Position numbers and translations under genes: made by a program. From NCBI RefSeq assembly GCF_030159095.1, contig NZ_BRXS01000003.1, forward strand, positions 186,001-250,000: a stretch of DNA of 64,000 nt. Reading direction: 5' to 3'. This document shows positions 1 to 8,480 of this stretch, piece by piece (the first letter of the stretch is position 1; the number at the start of each line of letters is the position of its first letter). The notes beneath the pieces are model-generated. The model had not been told where the DNA came from. It was given only the letters and a program-made list of their open reading frames with translations, and did not search any database. This stretch comes from Roseisolibacter agri (GTDB taxonomy: Bacteria > Gemmatimonadota > Gemmatimonadetes > Gemmatimonadales > Gemmatimonadaceae).

Positions 1-629
1 ACGTACACCGCGACGAAGCGCGGGCGCGTCGCCGCGGGCCGCCGCAGCCACGCCGCGATCGAGTCGACCTTGGTCTCGGTGGAGATGCGGTCGTCGTACG
101 GCTGCATCACCGTGCTCGCGCGCACGCCGTCGGCGGTGGGCGCGGCGGAGCCCGGCCAGAAGAACGTCGCCGCGCGCACGCCCTGCCGCTCCGCCGTCGC
201 CCACAGCGGCTCCGCCTGATACCAGCGCGCCTCGCCCGGTGCGACGGAGTCCTTGCTGACGTACATCGCGTGCAGCGCGGGGTCCCACATCTTGTTCATC
301 ACGAGCCCCGAGTGCCCCGGCACGCGCCCCGTCACCATCGTGAAGTGGTTGGGGAACGTCAGCGACGGGAAGCTCGGCGTGAGGGCGCGCGCGCGCACGC
401 CGCGCGCCGCGAGGCGCGCGAGGTTCGGCAGCGGCAGCCCGCGCTCCAGGTACGTGCGGCCGAAGCCGTCGAACGAGAGCACGACGACGATCGGGCCCGC
501 GGTGTCGGCGGCCGCGCGCGCGGAGGGCGCGGGCGTCGGGGCGGGCGTGACGCCGCGCGCGCACGCGGCAGCGGCGGCCGCGGCCAGCGTCAGTGGGAGG
601 AGTCGGCGTGCGCGCATCACGACGCTCAT
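1..629 (-). CDS. Alkaline-phosphatase-superfamily phosphodiesterase (ENPP/type I phosphodiesterase-like), partial
   Basis: The gene runs off the left edge, so only about 209 N-terminal residues are visible. The protein starts with a basic, hydrophobic leader ending in an Ala-rich stretch and Cys (AAAAAC), which suggests an exported lipoprotein. It then has LSFDGFGRTYLERG, the first metal-binding Asp region, and PSFPSLTFPNHFTMVTG, which matches the NPP signature whose Thr in TFPN is the catalytic nucleophile. Family members hydrolyse phosphodiester or pyrophosphate bonds of nucleotides or lipids outside the cytoplasm. The ATG at 629 overlaps the TGA of the upstream ogt gene (ATGA), so coupled translation is likely. 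An alternative ATG lies at 617. The substrate cannot be told from this fragment. Confidence 0.82.
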   Translation of the reverse strand, partial: MSVVMRARRLLPLTLAAAAAAACARGVTPAPTPAPSARAAADTAGPIVVVLSFDGFGRTYLERGLPLPNLARLAARGVRARALTPSFPSLTFPNHFTMVTGRVPGHSGLVMNKMWDPALHAMYVSKDSVAPGEARWYQAEPLWATAERQGVRAATFFWPGSAAPTADGVRASTVMQPYDDRISTETKVDSIAAWLRRPAATRPRFVAVY

Positions 630-1153
630 CCCAGCGACAGCGCGAAGCCGCCGAAGCCGCCGTCGGCGCGGTTGCGCACCGCGTCCTCGTGGCGGAGCAG
701 CCAGCGCTTCCGGTCGAGCCCCCCCGCGTAGCCGGTGAGCGAGCCGTCGGCGCCGACGATGCGGTGACACGGCACGACGATGCCGAGCGGGTTGCGGCCG
801 TTCGCCGCGCCGACGGCGCGCGTCGCGTTCGGGTCGCCGAGCGTGCGCGCGATCGCGAGGTACGTGGTCGTCTCGCCGAACGGGATCTCGCGCAGCGCCG
901 CCCACACGCGCTGCTGGAACGGCGTGCCCACGGGCGCCATCGGCAGGTCGAACGTCGTGCGCGCGCCCGCGAAGTAGTCGCCGAGCTGCGCACACGCCTC
1001 GGCCAGCACGCCGGGGCCGGAGGAGACGCGCTCCCAGCTCGCGTGCACCGCCGACGGCGCGGCCCCCATGGCCACGCGCGTGAGCGCGTCGCCCTCGGCA
1101 GTGAGGAGGATCGGGCCGAGCGGAGTGTCGAGCCAGGTGTAGCGAGTGGGCAT
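626..1153 (-). CDS. ogt: Methylated-DNA--protein-cysteine S-methyltransferase
   Basis: A 175-residue suicide repair protein that transfers the alkyl group of O6-alkylguanine (or O4-alkylthymine) to its own cysteine. The acceptor motif PCHRIVG is present with Cys129, preceded by the Asn hinge region AANGRNPLGIVV and followed by GYAGGLDRKRWLLRHE, all typical of the C-terminal catalytic domain. The N-terminal ribonuclease-like domain (residues 1-70) has the usual short length of Ogt. There is no Ada-type zinc domain, so it is not a methylation-responsive regulator. It starts with ATG and ends inside the start codon of the phosphodiesterase gene. A TACATT hexamer lies a few bases upstream of the start, next to the divergent DUF4349 gene. 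Confidence 0.95.
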   Translation of the reverse strand: MPTRYTWLDTPLGPILLTAEGDALTRVAMGAAPSAVHASWERVSSGPGVLAEACAQLGDYFAGARTTFDLPMAPVGTPFQQRVWAALREIPFGETTTYLAIARTLGDPNATRAVGAANGRNPLGIVVPCHRIVGADGSLTGYAGGLDRKRWLLRHEDAVRNRADGGFGGFALSLG

Positions 1154-1278
1154 GCGGGAAATGTAAGGGCGCGGGCCGCCCCGGTCGCGCCGCGGTGTGC
1201 AAGAACGCGCATGACGGTCGTCTCACGAGGAGCGGGGCCGTCGGCCGCCGCGCCGCCACCCTCCGACCGAGCGTCCGC

Positions 1279-2274
1279 ATGTCGCACGTCCTCCGAACCT
1301 TCCTCGCCTTCCTCCTCTGCGGCGCGGCGCTGGCCTGCGGCGACAAGAGCACGTCGCGCGGGACGCGCGGGGAGGCGGCGCAGCTGCAGTCGACCGTGCG
1401 CGACGCCGCGCCGACCGCGGCGCCCTCGGCACCGCCGCCGCCGCCGGCCGAGGTGCCGCTCGTGGGCGAGGCGGGCGGCGTGGCGGGCAGGGTCGCGGGC
1501 GACGTCGCGAACGTCGCGCCCGAGCGTCGCGCCGCGCGCCCGGAGGCGATGCCGGCCCCCGCGCCCGCGGGCGCTCCCGGCGCCCAGATCGCATCCAGCG
1601 ACACCGCGTCGGCCGCGCCGGCGATGCTGATCCGCACCGGCCAGGCGTCGATCGAGGTGGACTCGCTGGAGCCCGCGATCGCCGCCGTGCGAGCGCTCGC
1701 GCAGCGGATGGGCGGCTACGTCGCGAACACGTCGCTCGCCGCGGGCCGCGAGCAGGTGCGCGCGGCGACGCTGCAGCTCAAGGTGCCGTCGGCGCGCTTC
1801 GACGCGCTGGTGGGGGGGCTCGCGCCGCTGGGCCGCGTCGAGATGGTGAACGTGAGCGCGGAGGACGTGGGCGAGGAGTACGTGGACGTCGCGGCGCGCG
1901 TCGCCAACGCGCGGCGCCTGGAGGCGCGGCTGCTGACGCTCCTGGAGCGCAGCGCCGCGCGCCTGAGCGACGTGCTGTCGGTCGAGCGCGAGCTGGCGCG
2001 CGTGCGCGAGGAGATCGAGCGCGCGGAGGGCCGGATGCGCTTCCTGCGCACGCGCGTCGCGCTCAGCACGCTCGACGTGACGGTGCACGAGCGCGCGCCG
2101 ATCCTCCCGGGCGCGCCGTCGCGCAACCCGCTGCTGGAGGCGCTGCGGCAGGCGTGGCGCAACTTCGTCGCGGTGCTCGCGTTCGGGATCGCGTCGCTGG
2201 GCGTGCTGATCCCGCTCGGCGTGGTGGCGCTGGTGGTGTGGCGCTTCGTGCGGGCGCGGAAGGCGAATCCCTGA
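1279..2274 (+). CDS. DUF4349 membrane-anchored lipoprotein
   Basis: A 331-residue protein. It begins with a lipoprotein signal (MSHVLRTFLAFLLCGAALAC, Cys20), then a Pro/Ala-rich low-complexity linker of about 95 residues. The DUF4349 region follows (roughly 115-285) with a coiled-coil-like stretch (EERSAARLSDVLSVERELARV region), and one C-terminal membrane helix (about 297-322) precedes a basic tail. This signal-coil-TM order is typical of DUF4349 proteins, whose function is unknown. I chose the ATG at 1279 rather than the GTG at 1195 because the lipoprotein signal starts exactly there and the upstream codons look like leader DNA. The gene is divergent from ogt. Confidence 0.85.
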   Translation: MSHVLRTFLAFLLCGAALACGDKSTSRGTRGEAAQLQSTVRDAAPTAAPSAPPPPPAEVPLVGEAGGVAGRVAGDVANVAPERRAARPEAMPAPAPAGAPGAQIASSDTASAAPAMLIRTGQASIEVDSLEPAIAAVRALAQRMGGYVANTSLAAGREQVRAATLQLKVPSARFDALVGGLAPLGRVEMVNVSAEDVGEEYVDVAARVANARRLEARLLTLLERSAARLSDVLSVERELARVREEIERAEGRMRFLRTRVALSTLDVTVHERAPILPGAPSRNPLLEALRQAWRNFVAVLAFGIASLGVLIPLGVVALVVWRFVRARKANP

Positions 2275-2300
2275 GAGCTGCGGGCTGCGTGACACCGTGA

Positions 2301-2407
2301 TGTCGTCCCGATCCTGAGCGCAGCGAAGGAGAGGGACCTGGCATGCGCCACACGCGGGATGCTCCTCGGCGTGGAGAGCGGATCCCTTGCTGCGCTCGGG
2401 ATGACAC
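2301..2407. repeat. REP-like inverted repeat between convergent genes
   Basis: The left arm reads GTCGTCCCGA..GAGCGCAGCGAAGGA and the right arm, read in reverse, GTGTCATCCCGAGCGCAGCAAGG. The arms form an imperfect inverted repeat closing over about 40 bp. A related GTCGTCCCGAGCG..GCGCAGCGCACGG stretch occurs near 38051-38085, and GCTTCGCTCGGGACAAGCC near 24599. It lies between two convergent genes and could act as a bidirectional terminator or RNA-stability element. Confidence 0.6.
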
Positions 2408-2446
2408 TTCAACGGCCCACACGCAGCACGATGCACGAAGCCGTCG

Positions 2447-3586
2447 TCAGCAGCGCCCCGCCACCGGCAGCTCCCGCCCGTCGATCTCCGCCGAGCGCCC
2501 GCTCGCGTCCGGCCGGATGCGGAAGTAGCGCGTGAGCGCGTAGCTCGTGCCGGTGCCCTGCCAGCGCGCGCGCACCACGGGCGCGCCGGCCAGCAGCACG
2601 ACGTCCCACGCGCCGCGGCGCGCGACGCTGCCGCCCATGTCGACGTCCGGCGTCGACGCGAGGTCGCTGGCGCCGTACTCGATGCGGCCGTCGGCGCACA
2701 GCGCCAGCCGCACGCGCCCGCCCACCGTCGCGCCGCGGCCGGCCGCCTGCTGGCTCAGCGCGTACACGCGGCCGCCCACCGCGCGTGCCAGCGTGGCCGC
2801 GGCCGGGCTGCCGCCCGCCTCGCGCACGAGCGGCGTGCCGGGGCGCGCGTAGCCGCTCTCCGGGCCGCGGCCGGCGAACACGAGGTACTCGCCGCGGCGG
2901 ACGGCCGTCACGTCCACGCCCTGCGCGGGTGCACCGTCGGCCGGCCAGAGACGCAGGCGCACCGCCCCGCCCTGCACCGTGCCGCGCAGCAGCAGCCGGT
3001 TCTCGACCGTCGTGCGGCCCGAGAAGTAGCCGCGCGACAGCACCGTGACCGTGCCGCTCACCGCGCCGCCCGCGACCTGCAGCTCGACGACCTCCTGCGA
3101 CGTGCCGTCGTCGGACGTCGCCTCCCACCGGCCGGCGAGGTCGCGCACGGCACCGGCTGCCGCACCCGTCGTCGACGATGGCATGTCCGCGACCTCCGCT
3201 GGCGCCTCGCCGCGGCGCGCCATCGGCAGCGTCACCGTCGGCTCGCCGGGCTGGACGACCGTCAGCAGCAGCACGCCGTCCTGCAGCCGCCCCGTCATCG
3301 TGCCGTTCTCGCGCGACGCGGCGACGCCGCCCAGCGACTCGACGACGAGCGTGCCGCCCTGCACGCGGCCCGTCAGCGGCGCGGTGCGCCCGGAGAGCGA
3401 GAAGGTGCCCGTGACGCGCCCGGTCGCGCGGTCGTGGCGGAGGTCGAGCTGCGCGGTCTGGTCGCCCTCCGCGTAGACCCAGCGGCCGCCGAGCGCCTGC
3501 GCGCGCAGCGGGGAGGCGTCTAGCGATGCGGCCAGCGCGAGGCAGGCGCAGGCGAGGACACGGAGCGCGGCGACGAGTCGGCGCAT
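2447..3586 (-). CDS. Secreted protein of unknown function with repeated beta-type modules
   Basis: 379 residues with a clear Sec signal peptide (basic start MRRLV, hydrophobic core, cleavage near LRAQA). The mature part contains at least two similar modules beginning GRWVYAEGDQTAQLDLRHD and GRWEATSDDGTSQEVVELQV. Each continues with a G.V.GT pattern and paired strands, which resembles lipocalin-like or beta-sandwich repeats. I do not recognise a named family. The ATG at 3586 is supported by GGAGG seven bases upstream. The gene sits alone downstream of the GGDEF gene on the same strand and is probably exported to the periplasm or surface. No catalytic motif is visible. Confidence 0.75.
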   Translation of the reverse strand: MRRLVAALRVLACACLALAASLDASPLRAQALGGRWVYAEGDQTAQLDLRHDRATGRVTGTFSLSGRTAPLTGRVQGGTLVVESLGGVAASRENGTMTGRLQDGVLLLTVVQPGEPTVTLPMARRGEAPAEVADMPSSTTGAAAGAVRDLAGRWEATSDDGTSQEVVELQVAGGAVSGTVTVLSRGYFSGRTTVENRLLLRGTVQGGAVRLRLWPADGAPAQGVDVTAVRRGEYLVFAGRGPESGYARPGTPLVREAGGSPAAATLARAVGGRVYALSQQAAGRGATVGGRVRLALCADGRIEYGASDLASTPDVDMGGSVARRGAWDVVLLAGAPVVRARWQGTGTSYALTRYFRIRPDASGRSAEIDGRELPVAGRC

Positions 3587-3681
3587 GGCCGACCTCCGGG
3601 CAGGGGACGCGGCGGGACCCGCCCGCGAACGTACGACCGTCCGGTCAGGTCACGCAACGCATTGCGCAACGCGTCCCGGGC

Positions 3682-5721
3682 TCAGCCCGCCCGGCGCGTG
3701 CCGCCGCCCGGCTTCGCGGCGTAGAGCGCGTTGTCCGCGCGCGCCAGCGCCGCCGCCAGCGTGTCGCCCGCGCGCACCGTCGTCCCGCCGACGGTGCTGC
3801 GGAGCGCGTACCCACGGCCGTTGGCCTCACCGCGCGCGTTCTCGGCGTCCAGCGCCTCGTGGATGCGCTGCGTCAGGAGGTTCACGTCGCGCCACGCGAC
3901 GGCGTCCGGCCCCGCGGGCGCGTAGATCGCGAACTCGTCGCCGCCCAGCCGCGCGATCGCGTCGCCCGCGCGCATGGTGCGGCGCAGCACGCTCGCCACC
4001 GTGCGCAGCGCCTCGTCGCCCTCGCCATGGCCGAAGGCGTCGTTGATCCCCTTGAAGTCGTCGAGGTCGAGGTAGAGCACGACGTCCGGCTGGCCGCTCA
4101 CCGCGGCCTCCTGCAGGCGGCGACGCACGCCCTCCTCCAGCCCGCGGCGGTTGAGGAGCCCCGTCAGCGGATCGCGGTGCGCCTCCTCGCGCAGGCGCAC
4201 CTCGGCGCGCTTGCGGGCCGTGATGTCGCGCACGATGACGACGAGCGTGTCCTCCTCCCCCTCGAGCGGGAACGCCTGCAGCCGCACCCACTCGGCCGGC
4301 GTGCGCCCGGCGCTCGTGCGCCGCTCGTCCTCGAACGGACGGCCGTCGGCCAGCACGCGCCGGCCGATCGCGAGGAAGCCCGAGCTCCCCGCGTCGGGAT
4401 AGAGGCCGAGCAGCGTGCGCGCCCCACCCGCCGCGCGCGGCGCGCCGAGCAGCCGCGCGCCGCTGGCGTTGAGCTCCAGCACCTCGAAGTCGTGCACCTC
4501 CCCGCCGATGCGCACCGCGCGCAGCAGCAGGAAGGCGTCGCGCATCCCGGCCATCGCCGCGCGGAAGCGCGCGTCGCGGCCGCGCAGCGCGCGCTCCGAC
4601 GCCAGTCGCTCGGTGATGTCGTCGACGACCGCGAGCCGCGCGGCGCGTCCCGCGTAGTCCAGCGCGTGCGTCGTCACGAGGACGTCGCGCACCTGCCCGT
4701 CGCGCCAGCGGTGGCGCCACTGCCCCGCCGTGATGACGCTGCTGCCGGCGCCGCGCGCGGACGCGGTCACGCGCTCCGCGTCCTCCGGCGGACGCACGTC
4801 GGTGATGCGCCGCGCCAGGAACTCCTCCTCGCTCCACCCGTACTGCGCGGTCGCGGCGGGGTTCACGGCCAGGAAGCGCAGCGTCTCGACGTCGTACACC
4901 CACGCGGGGCGCGGCAGCGCGGTGAACAGCGCGCGATAGCGCGTCTCGCTCGCGGCGCTGGTCAGCAGCGCGGCGCGCATCGACTCACGCCGCGCGACCT
5001 GCCGCCGCACCAGCCGGCCGAGCAGCACGACGGCCCAGGCGGCGGTGGCGAGCGCCAGCGCGAGCGCGAGCACCGTGTGCGTGCGCGCGGCGCGCGTGCT
5101 CGCGTCGTGCACCGTCATGCGCGCCAGGAGCAGCCGCTGCTCCTCGGCGGCGAAGCGGTCGAGGAGCGCGCGGATGGTGTCGGCGTCCGCGAGCCCGGCG
5201 TGCGTGCGCACGATCGCGACGGCGCTGTCGCGCGCGCCGGCCCGCGCCAGCGCGACGGTGTGCGCGAGGCCCGCGAGGCGCCGCGGCACCACGCGCTCCA
5301 GCGTGTCGAGGCGGTGCTGCTGCGCGGCGTTGTCGGTGGTGCGGCGGCGCAGGTCGGCGAGCGCGCCGATGGCCGCGCGGTCGGCGTTGGCGCCGGCGTG
5401 CAGGTACGCGGGGTCACCCACCAGCAGGTAGCCGCGCTGCGCCGTCTCCGCGCGATCGACGGCCGTCCCGGTGGCGGCGGTGACGGCGAGGACCTCCCGC
5501 GTGTGCCGCACCCACGCGTTCGCGTCGTCGATGCGCGCGATGTCGCCCATGGCGATCCAGCCCGCGAGGCCCACCATCGCGGCCGAGGCGGCGAGGCCCG
5601 CCATGGCGCCCCGCCAGCCGCGCCACCGCAGGCCCGGGCGCGGAACGGCGCGCGGCACGGCCCAGGAGGGCGGCAGCGGCTCGGACGACGGGAAGTCGGG
5701 GGGCGGGGACGACGGATTCAC
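3682..5721 (-). CDS. CHASE3-PAS-PAS-GGDEF diguanylate cyclase
   Basis: A 679-residue membrane sensor that should make cyclic di-GMP. A first TM helix near residues 40-58 is followed by a CHASE3-like periplasmic domain (WVRHTREVLAVTAATGTAVDRAETAQRGYLL) and a second TM near 208-228. Two PAS domains follow (about 258-325, RYRALFTALPRPAWVYD, and 375-490). The GGDEF domain (512-675) has an intact RLGGDEF motif (GGDEF at 593-597). RAGD lies five residues before it, a complete inhibitory I-site, so product feedback is expected. There is no EAL domain. I chose the GTG at 5721; the frame stays open to 5940, and an ATG at 5604 would start at the first TM helix. It is divergent from the small membrane protein at 5939. 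Confidence 0.88.
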   Translation of the reverse strand: MNPSSPPPDFPSSEPLPPSWAVPRAVPRPGLRWRGWRGAMAGLAASAAMVGLAGWIAMGDIARIDDANAWVRHTREVLAVTAATGTAVDRAETAQRGYLLVGDPAYLHAGANADRAAIGALADLRRRTTDNAAQQHRLDTLERVVPRRLAGLAHTVALARAGARDSAVAIVRTHAGLADADTIRALLDRFAAEEQRLLLARMTVHDASTRAARTHTVLALALALATAAWAVVLLGRLVRRQVARRESMRAALLTSAASETRYRALFTALPRPAWVYDVETLRFLAVNPAATAQYGWSEEEFLARRITDVRPPEDAERVTASARGAGSSVITAGQWRHRWRDGQVRDVLVTTHALDYAGRAARLAVVDDITERLASERALRGRDARFRAAMAGMRDAFLLLRAVRIGGEVHDFEVLELNASGARLLGAPRAAGGARTLLGLYPDAGSSGFLAIGRRVLADGRPFEDERRTSAGRTPAEWVRLQAFPLEGEEDTLVVIVRDITARKRAEVRLREEAHRDPLTGLLNRRGLEEGVRRRLQEAAVSGQPDVVLYLDLDDFKGINDAFGHGEGDEALRTVASVLRRTMRAGDAIARLGGDEFAIYAPAGPDAVAWRDVNLLTQRIHEALDAENARGEANGRGYALRSTVGGTTVRAGDTLAAALARADNALYAAKPGGGTRRAG

Positions 5722-5938
5722 GGGAGCGGCGCGTTGATCAGAGACGACGTGGCTGGGCCTGCCGCAACGCCCCACGTGGCGTCCCCGCCCCCTCGCGAGA
5801 CCACGGTCGCGCGGCGCCCGCCGGGCACGATGCTCGCCTCCTGGCGACGCCAGCCGGACCTCAGCACCCCGATCCCTGACCACCCATGCGAGGCACGCGA
5901 CCCCGCGATCGAGCAGAGACCCGCCGACGGAGCCGACC

Positions 5939-6376
5939 ATGCACGCGCCACCGTACGAGCCCTATCACGCCAGCCCCGAGCGGCCGCGCGACCGCTCCCC
6001 CATCGACTCGGTGCTGCGCAGCCCGCGCGGCCGCCCGCTGCTGCTCGCCCTGGGAGCGCTGCTGCTCCTCCTGCTGATCGCCGTCGTCTGGTACGGCAAC
6101 CCGGAGAATCGGGCGCGCCGCGAGCTGACCGAGGCCAACGCGCGCATCGTCGAGAAGCAGCGCGAGGTGGACGACGCGCGCCGCCTGCTGGAGCAGCGGC
6201 TGGTCGAGCTGCGCGCGGTCCGGGCGCAGGCCGACGTCCAGGCGACCGTCTATCGCGGGGTACTGGAGCGCGAGGGACGCCCGGTCGTGCGCGACACGAT
6301 GGCCGTGGGCGGCGAGGTGGTGCTGCCGCCGGTGGCGGACCCGAACACGGCCCCGGCGGGGCGTCGGACGCCGTAG
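5939..6376 (+). CDS. Small single-pass membrane protein with coiled coil
   Basis: 145 residues. A short cytoplasmic N-terminus rich in Pro, His and Arg is followed by one strong TM helix (GRPLLLALGALLLLLLIAVV, about residues 30-50). A charged heptad-like segment comes next (RRELTEANARIVEKQREVDD and onward, about 57-95), predicted coiled coil, and then a Pro/Ala-rich tail. The layout recalls FtsB/FtsL-like or SMC-tethering proteins, but nothing specific to either family is visible, so no function is assigned. The ATG at 5939 has GGAG ten bases upstream. The gene is divergent from the GGDEF cyclase. Confidence 0.7.
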   Translation: MHAPPYEPYHASPERPRDRSPIDSVLRSPRGRPLLLALGALLLLLLIAVVWYGNPENRARRELTEANARIVEKQREVDDARRLLEQRLVELRAVRAQADVQATVYRGVLEREGRPVVRDTMAVGGEVVLPPVADPNTAPAGRRTP

Positions 6377-6380
6377 AGCG

Positions 6381-6424
6381 CTGCGGACTGCGGACTGCGG
6401 ACTGCGGACAGCGGGCTGCGGATC
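6381..6424 (+). repeat. Heptanucleotide tandem repeat (CTGCGGA)n
   Basis: Four perfect CTGCGGA copies (6381-6408) are followed by a degenerate CAGCGGG and a further CTGCGGA. The reverse-complement motif (ATCCGCAGCCCGC) occurs near 6620-6635, so the heptamers form the outer arms of the palindrome at 6471-6592. Confidence 0.8.
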
Positions 6425-6470
6425 TCGACCCCGGGACCCGTCCGTGCGCAGGACCCGAACCGCGAACGGC

Positions 6471-6592
6471 AGCAAGGATGAAGTTCGGATAAGATCCGAT
6501 AACGACGGATGGCTCCGCGTGGCGGCGAGGTTCCTCGCACTCACACGGAGCCATCCGCTCTTGTCCGATCTTCTCAGACTTTCATCCTTGCT
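6471..6592. repeat. Long imperfect palindrome, core-A family
   Basis: The outer arms are AGCAAGGATGAA and its complement in TTCATCCTTGCT, and the inner arms are TTCGGATAAGATCCG and the matching CTTGTCCGATCTTC. The centre is a hairpin beginning GGCTCCGCGTGGCGGCGAGG and ending CACACGGAGCC. It lies between the convergent genes ending at 6376 and 6642. The core is shared with elements near 48490, 51920, 55800, 58960 and 59110. Confidence 0.8.
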
Positions 6593-6641
6593 GCAGTTGC
6601 AAGGGCAACGGAGGGCTCGGAATCCGCAGCCCGCCGTGTGG

Positions 6642-7133
6642 TCAGGCGGAGTCGCTCAGGTCCCCGCACGCCGCCACGGTGTTCATGTCGCCCGGCGTGG
6701 CGTAGATGCGCACGTTGTAGGTCTTGGCCTCGTCGAGCGCCATCGACAGCTTCGCCGACGCCTGCGCGGTCCCGGTGCCGCTGACGGTGAAGTCCGGATA
6801 GGCCCCGGCGCTCCCGAACATGGGGCCCGCGCCGCCGCACTTGCCCTCGAACACGCGCCACGAGTGCGTCGCGTTGGGCGTCAGGCCGTTGAGGTTGATC
6901 GTGATCGTGCTCTGCCCGTTGAGCACGGCCGCGCGCCCCTGGCCGGTGATCGAGCCGTAGCCGCTCGTGCCGGCGATGCCGGCCTTCCAGTCCTCGCCCT
7001 TCTTCGTGGGCGACTCGACGTCGACGTCGATCTTGCCGGTCACGGGATCGGTCCGGGTCCGGATGCACGCGCCCGCCAGCAGGGCGGCGCACACGACGGC
7101 CAGACGGGACGGGCTCGGTAGACGATGCTGCAT
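6642..7133 (-). CDS. Small lipoprotein, beta-rich, unknown function
   Basis: 163 residues. The signal sequence ends in the lipobox LLAGAC (Cys23), so the mature protein is probably lipid-anchored. The rest carries patterns such as LTPNATHSWRVFEGKCGGAG and KTYNVRIYATPGDMNTVAACG, with two conserved-looking Cys residues. It loosely resembles the CHRD/superoxide-dismutase-like beta sandwich (an NGLTPNA.HGFHIHE-type pattern), but the metal-binding histidines of Cu,Zn-SOD are missing, so enzymatic activity is unlikely. The start is supported by GAGGAGG eight bases upstream. It stands alone next to a palindromic repeat. Confidence 0.7.
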   Translation of the reverse strand: MQHRLPSPSRLAVVCAALLAGACIRTRTDPVTGKIDVDVESPTKKGEDWKAGIAGTSGYGSITGQGRAAVLNGQSTITINLNGLTPNATHSWRVFEGKCGGAGPMFGSAGAYPDFTVSGTGTAQASAKLSMALDEAKTYNVRIYATPGDMNTVAACGDLSDSA

Positions 7134-7240
7134 GACGCGACCTCCTCAGGCTCTCAGGCGGCGCGAATTCACCGCCGAGCGCCCGTGGAGGCAACTTCGG
7201 GACCCAGAGGCCGGGCCGGGCCGTAGCTCGGCGAGGTGCG

Positions 7241-8368
7241 TCAGCGCGCGCCGCGCGCCTTCCACGCGGCCAGCGCCGCGACCTCCTGCTCCGGCTTGAT
7301 GGCGAAGCGCGGGCTCGCGCGGCGCGCCTCGGGCACCGTCGGCCACCACGCCAGCGTGTCGCGCACCGTCTCGGCGAGCGGCCGGAACGCGAGCCCCGCG
7401 GCCTTCGCGCGGTCGTTGCGCACGTGCGTGTGCCCGTAGTCGTTCCCCTTCAGCATCACCCACGGGATCGCCTCCGTGATCCCCTGCTGCTCGAGGAACG
7501 CGTAGTCGTCGACCCACACGAAGCGCGACGTGGAGTCGAGCGCCGCCGCGGCCTGCGTCAGGAAGTCGCCGAACGTCAGCCCGTTCGCCGGCCCCGCCGC
7601 GTTGTAGATCCCCGAGCGCCCGTCCTCCACCAGCCGCACCATGAACGCGGCCAGGTCGCGCACGTCGACGATCTGCACCGCGTCGTCGCGGCGCCCCGGC
7701 GCCAGCGTCTCGCCGCCGCGCGCCAGCCGCACGGGCCAGTACGGGAAGCGATCCGTCGTGTCGCCCGGCCCCACGATGTACGTCGGCCGCACGACGACCC
7801 CACGGTCGCCGAACGCGTCGAGCGTGATGCGCTCGCACCGTGCCTTCGCCACGCCGAACGTGGCCGAGCCGTCCTTCGGATCCTCGGCCTCCGTCCTCAC
7901 CGGGACCGACTCGTCGACGCCGCGCGCGAGGTACGGGTAGTAAACGCCCGTGGACGACGTGAACAGGTAGCGGCCGACGCTGTCCTTCAGCAGCGCGGTC
8001 GACTGCCGCACGTAGTCCGGGTTCGTGGCCGAGTCGTCGATGACGGCGTCCCACTTCCGCCCGCGCAGCGCGTCGAGCTGGCCGTTGCGGTCGCCCACCA
8101 GCCGCTCGACCGACGCCGGCAGGTCGGCGGTGCGGCGGCCGCGCGTGAAGATCGTCACGCGGTGCCCGCGCGCGACGGCGTGGCGCACCAGGTGCGGCCC
8201 GATGAAGCCCGTGCCGCCGAGGATCAGCAGGTCCATCGGGCGGCCGGCACGCGTGGCGGCGCTGGCAGCGGGCGACGCGGCGGTGCCCGCGGCACGCGCG
8301 CAGCCGGCGACGAGCGCGCCACCGAGGGCGCCCGTCGTGACGCGGAGGAAGTCGCGGCGAGTGGTCAT
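7241..8368 (-). CDS. NAD(P)-dependent epimerase/dehydratase, Tat-type leader
   Basis: 375 residues. It begins MTTRRDFLRVTTGALGG..GCARA, a twin-arginine signal also resembling a lipobox, so the enzyme should be folded in the cytoplasm and exported. The Rossmann fingerprint LLILGGTGFIGPHLVRHAVA starts near residue 47, followed by HRVTIFTRGRR. This is an extended short-chain dehydrogenase of the atypical group that includes isoflavone-reductase-like and RNA-binding epimerases. The SSTGVYYPY segment holds a plausible catalytic Ser/Tyr pair. The frame is open upstream to 8815, but the Tat leader fixes the start at 8368. A TATGAT hexamer lies seven bases upstream. An exported SDR is unusual because NAD(P) would have to be retained through folding. 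It is divergent from the M19 dipeptidase. Confidence 0.85.
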   Translation of the reverse strand: MTTRRDFLRVTTGALGGALVAGCARAAGTAASPAASAATRAGRPMDLLILGGTGFIGPHLVRHAVARGHRVTIFTRGRRTADLPASVERLVGDRNGQLDALRGRKWDAVIDDSATNPDYVRQSTALLKDSVGRYLFTSSTGVYYPYLARGVDESVPVRTEAEDPKDGSATFGVAKARCERITLDAFGDRGVVVRPTYIVGPGDTTDRFPYWPVRLARGGETLAPGRRDDAVQIVDVRDLAAFMVRLVEDGRSGIYNAAGPANGLTFGDFLTQAAAALDSTSRFVWVDDYAFLEQQGITEAIPWVMLKGNDYGHTHVRNDRAKAAGLAFRPLAETVRDTLAWWPTVPEARRASPRFAIKPEQEVAALAAWKARGAR

Positions 8369-8480
8369 GCGCGGATCATACGCGCCGCCGCGACCGTCGG
8401 GCAGCGTGGCCTCACGCCGTGCACCGAACGTTGACGCCCGTCGTTGACGGCGGGCGTGCGCCGCGGGATCGTTCCGCGCC

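Noticed and set aside
1195-1278. GTG start 28 codons upstream for the DUF4349 protein
   Set aside because: The lipoprotein signal would then be internal. The ATG at 1279 begins it exactly.
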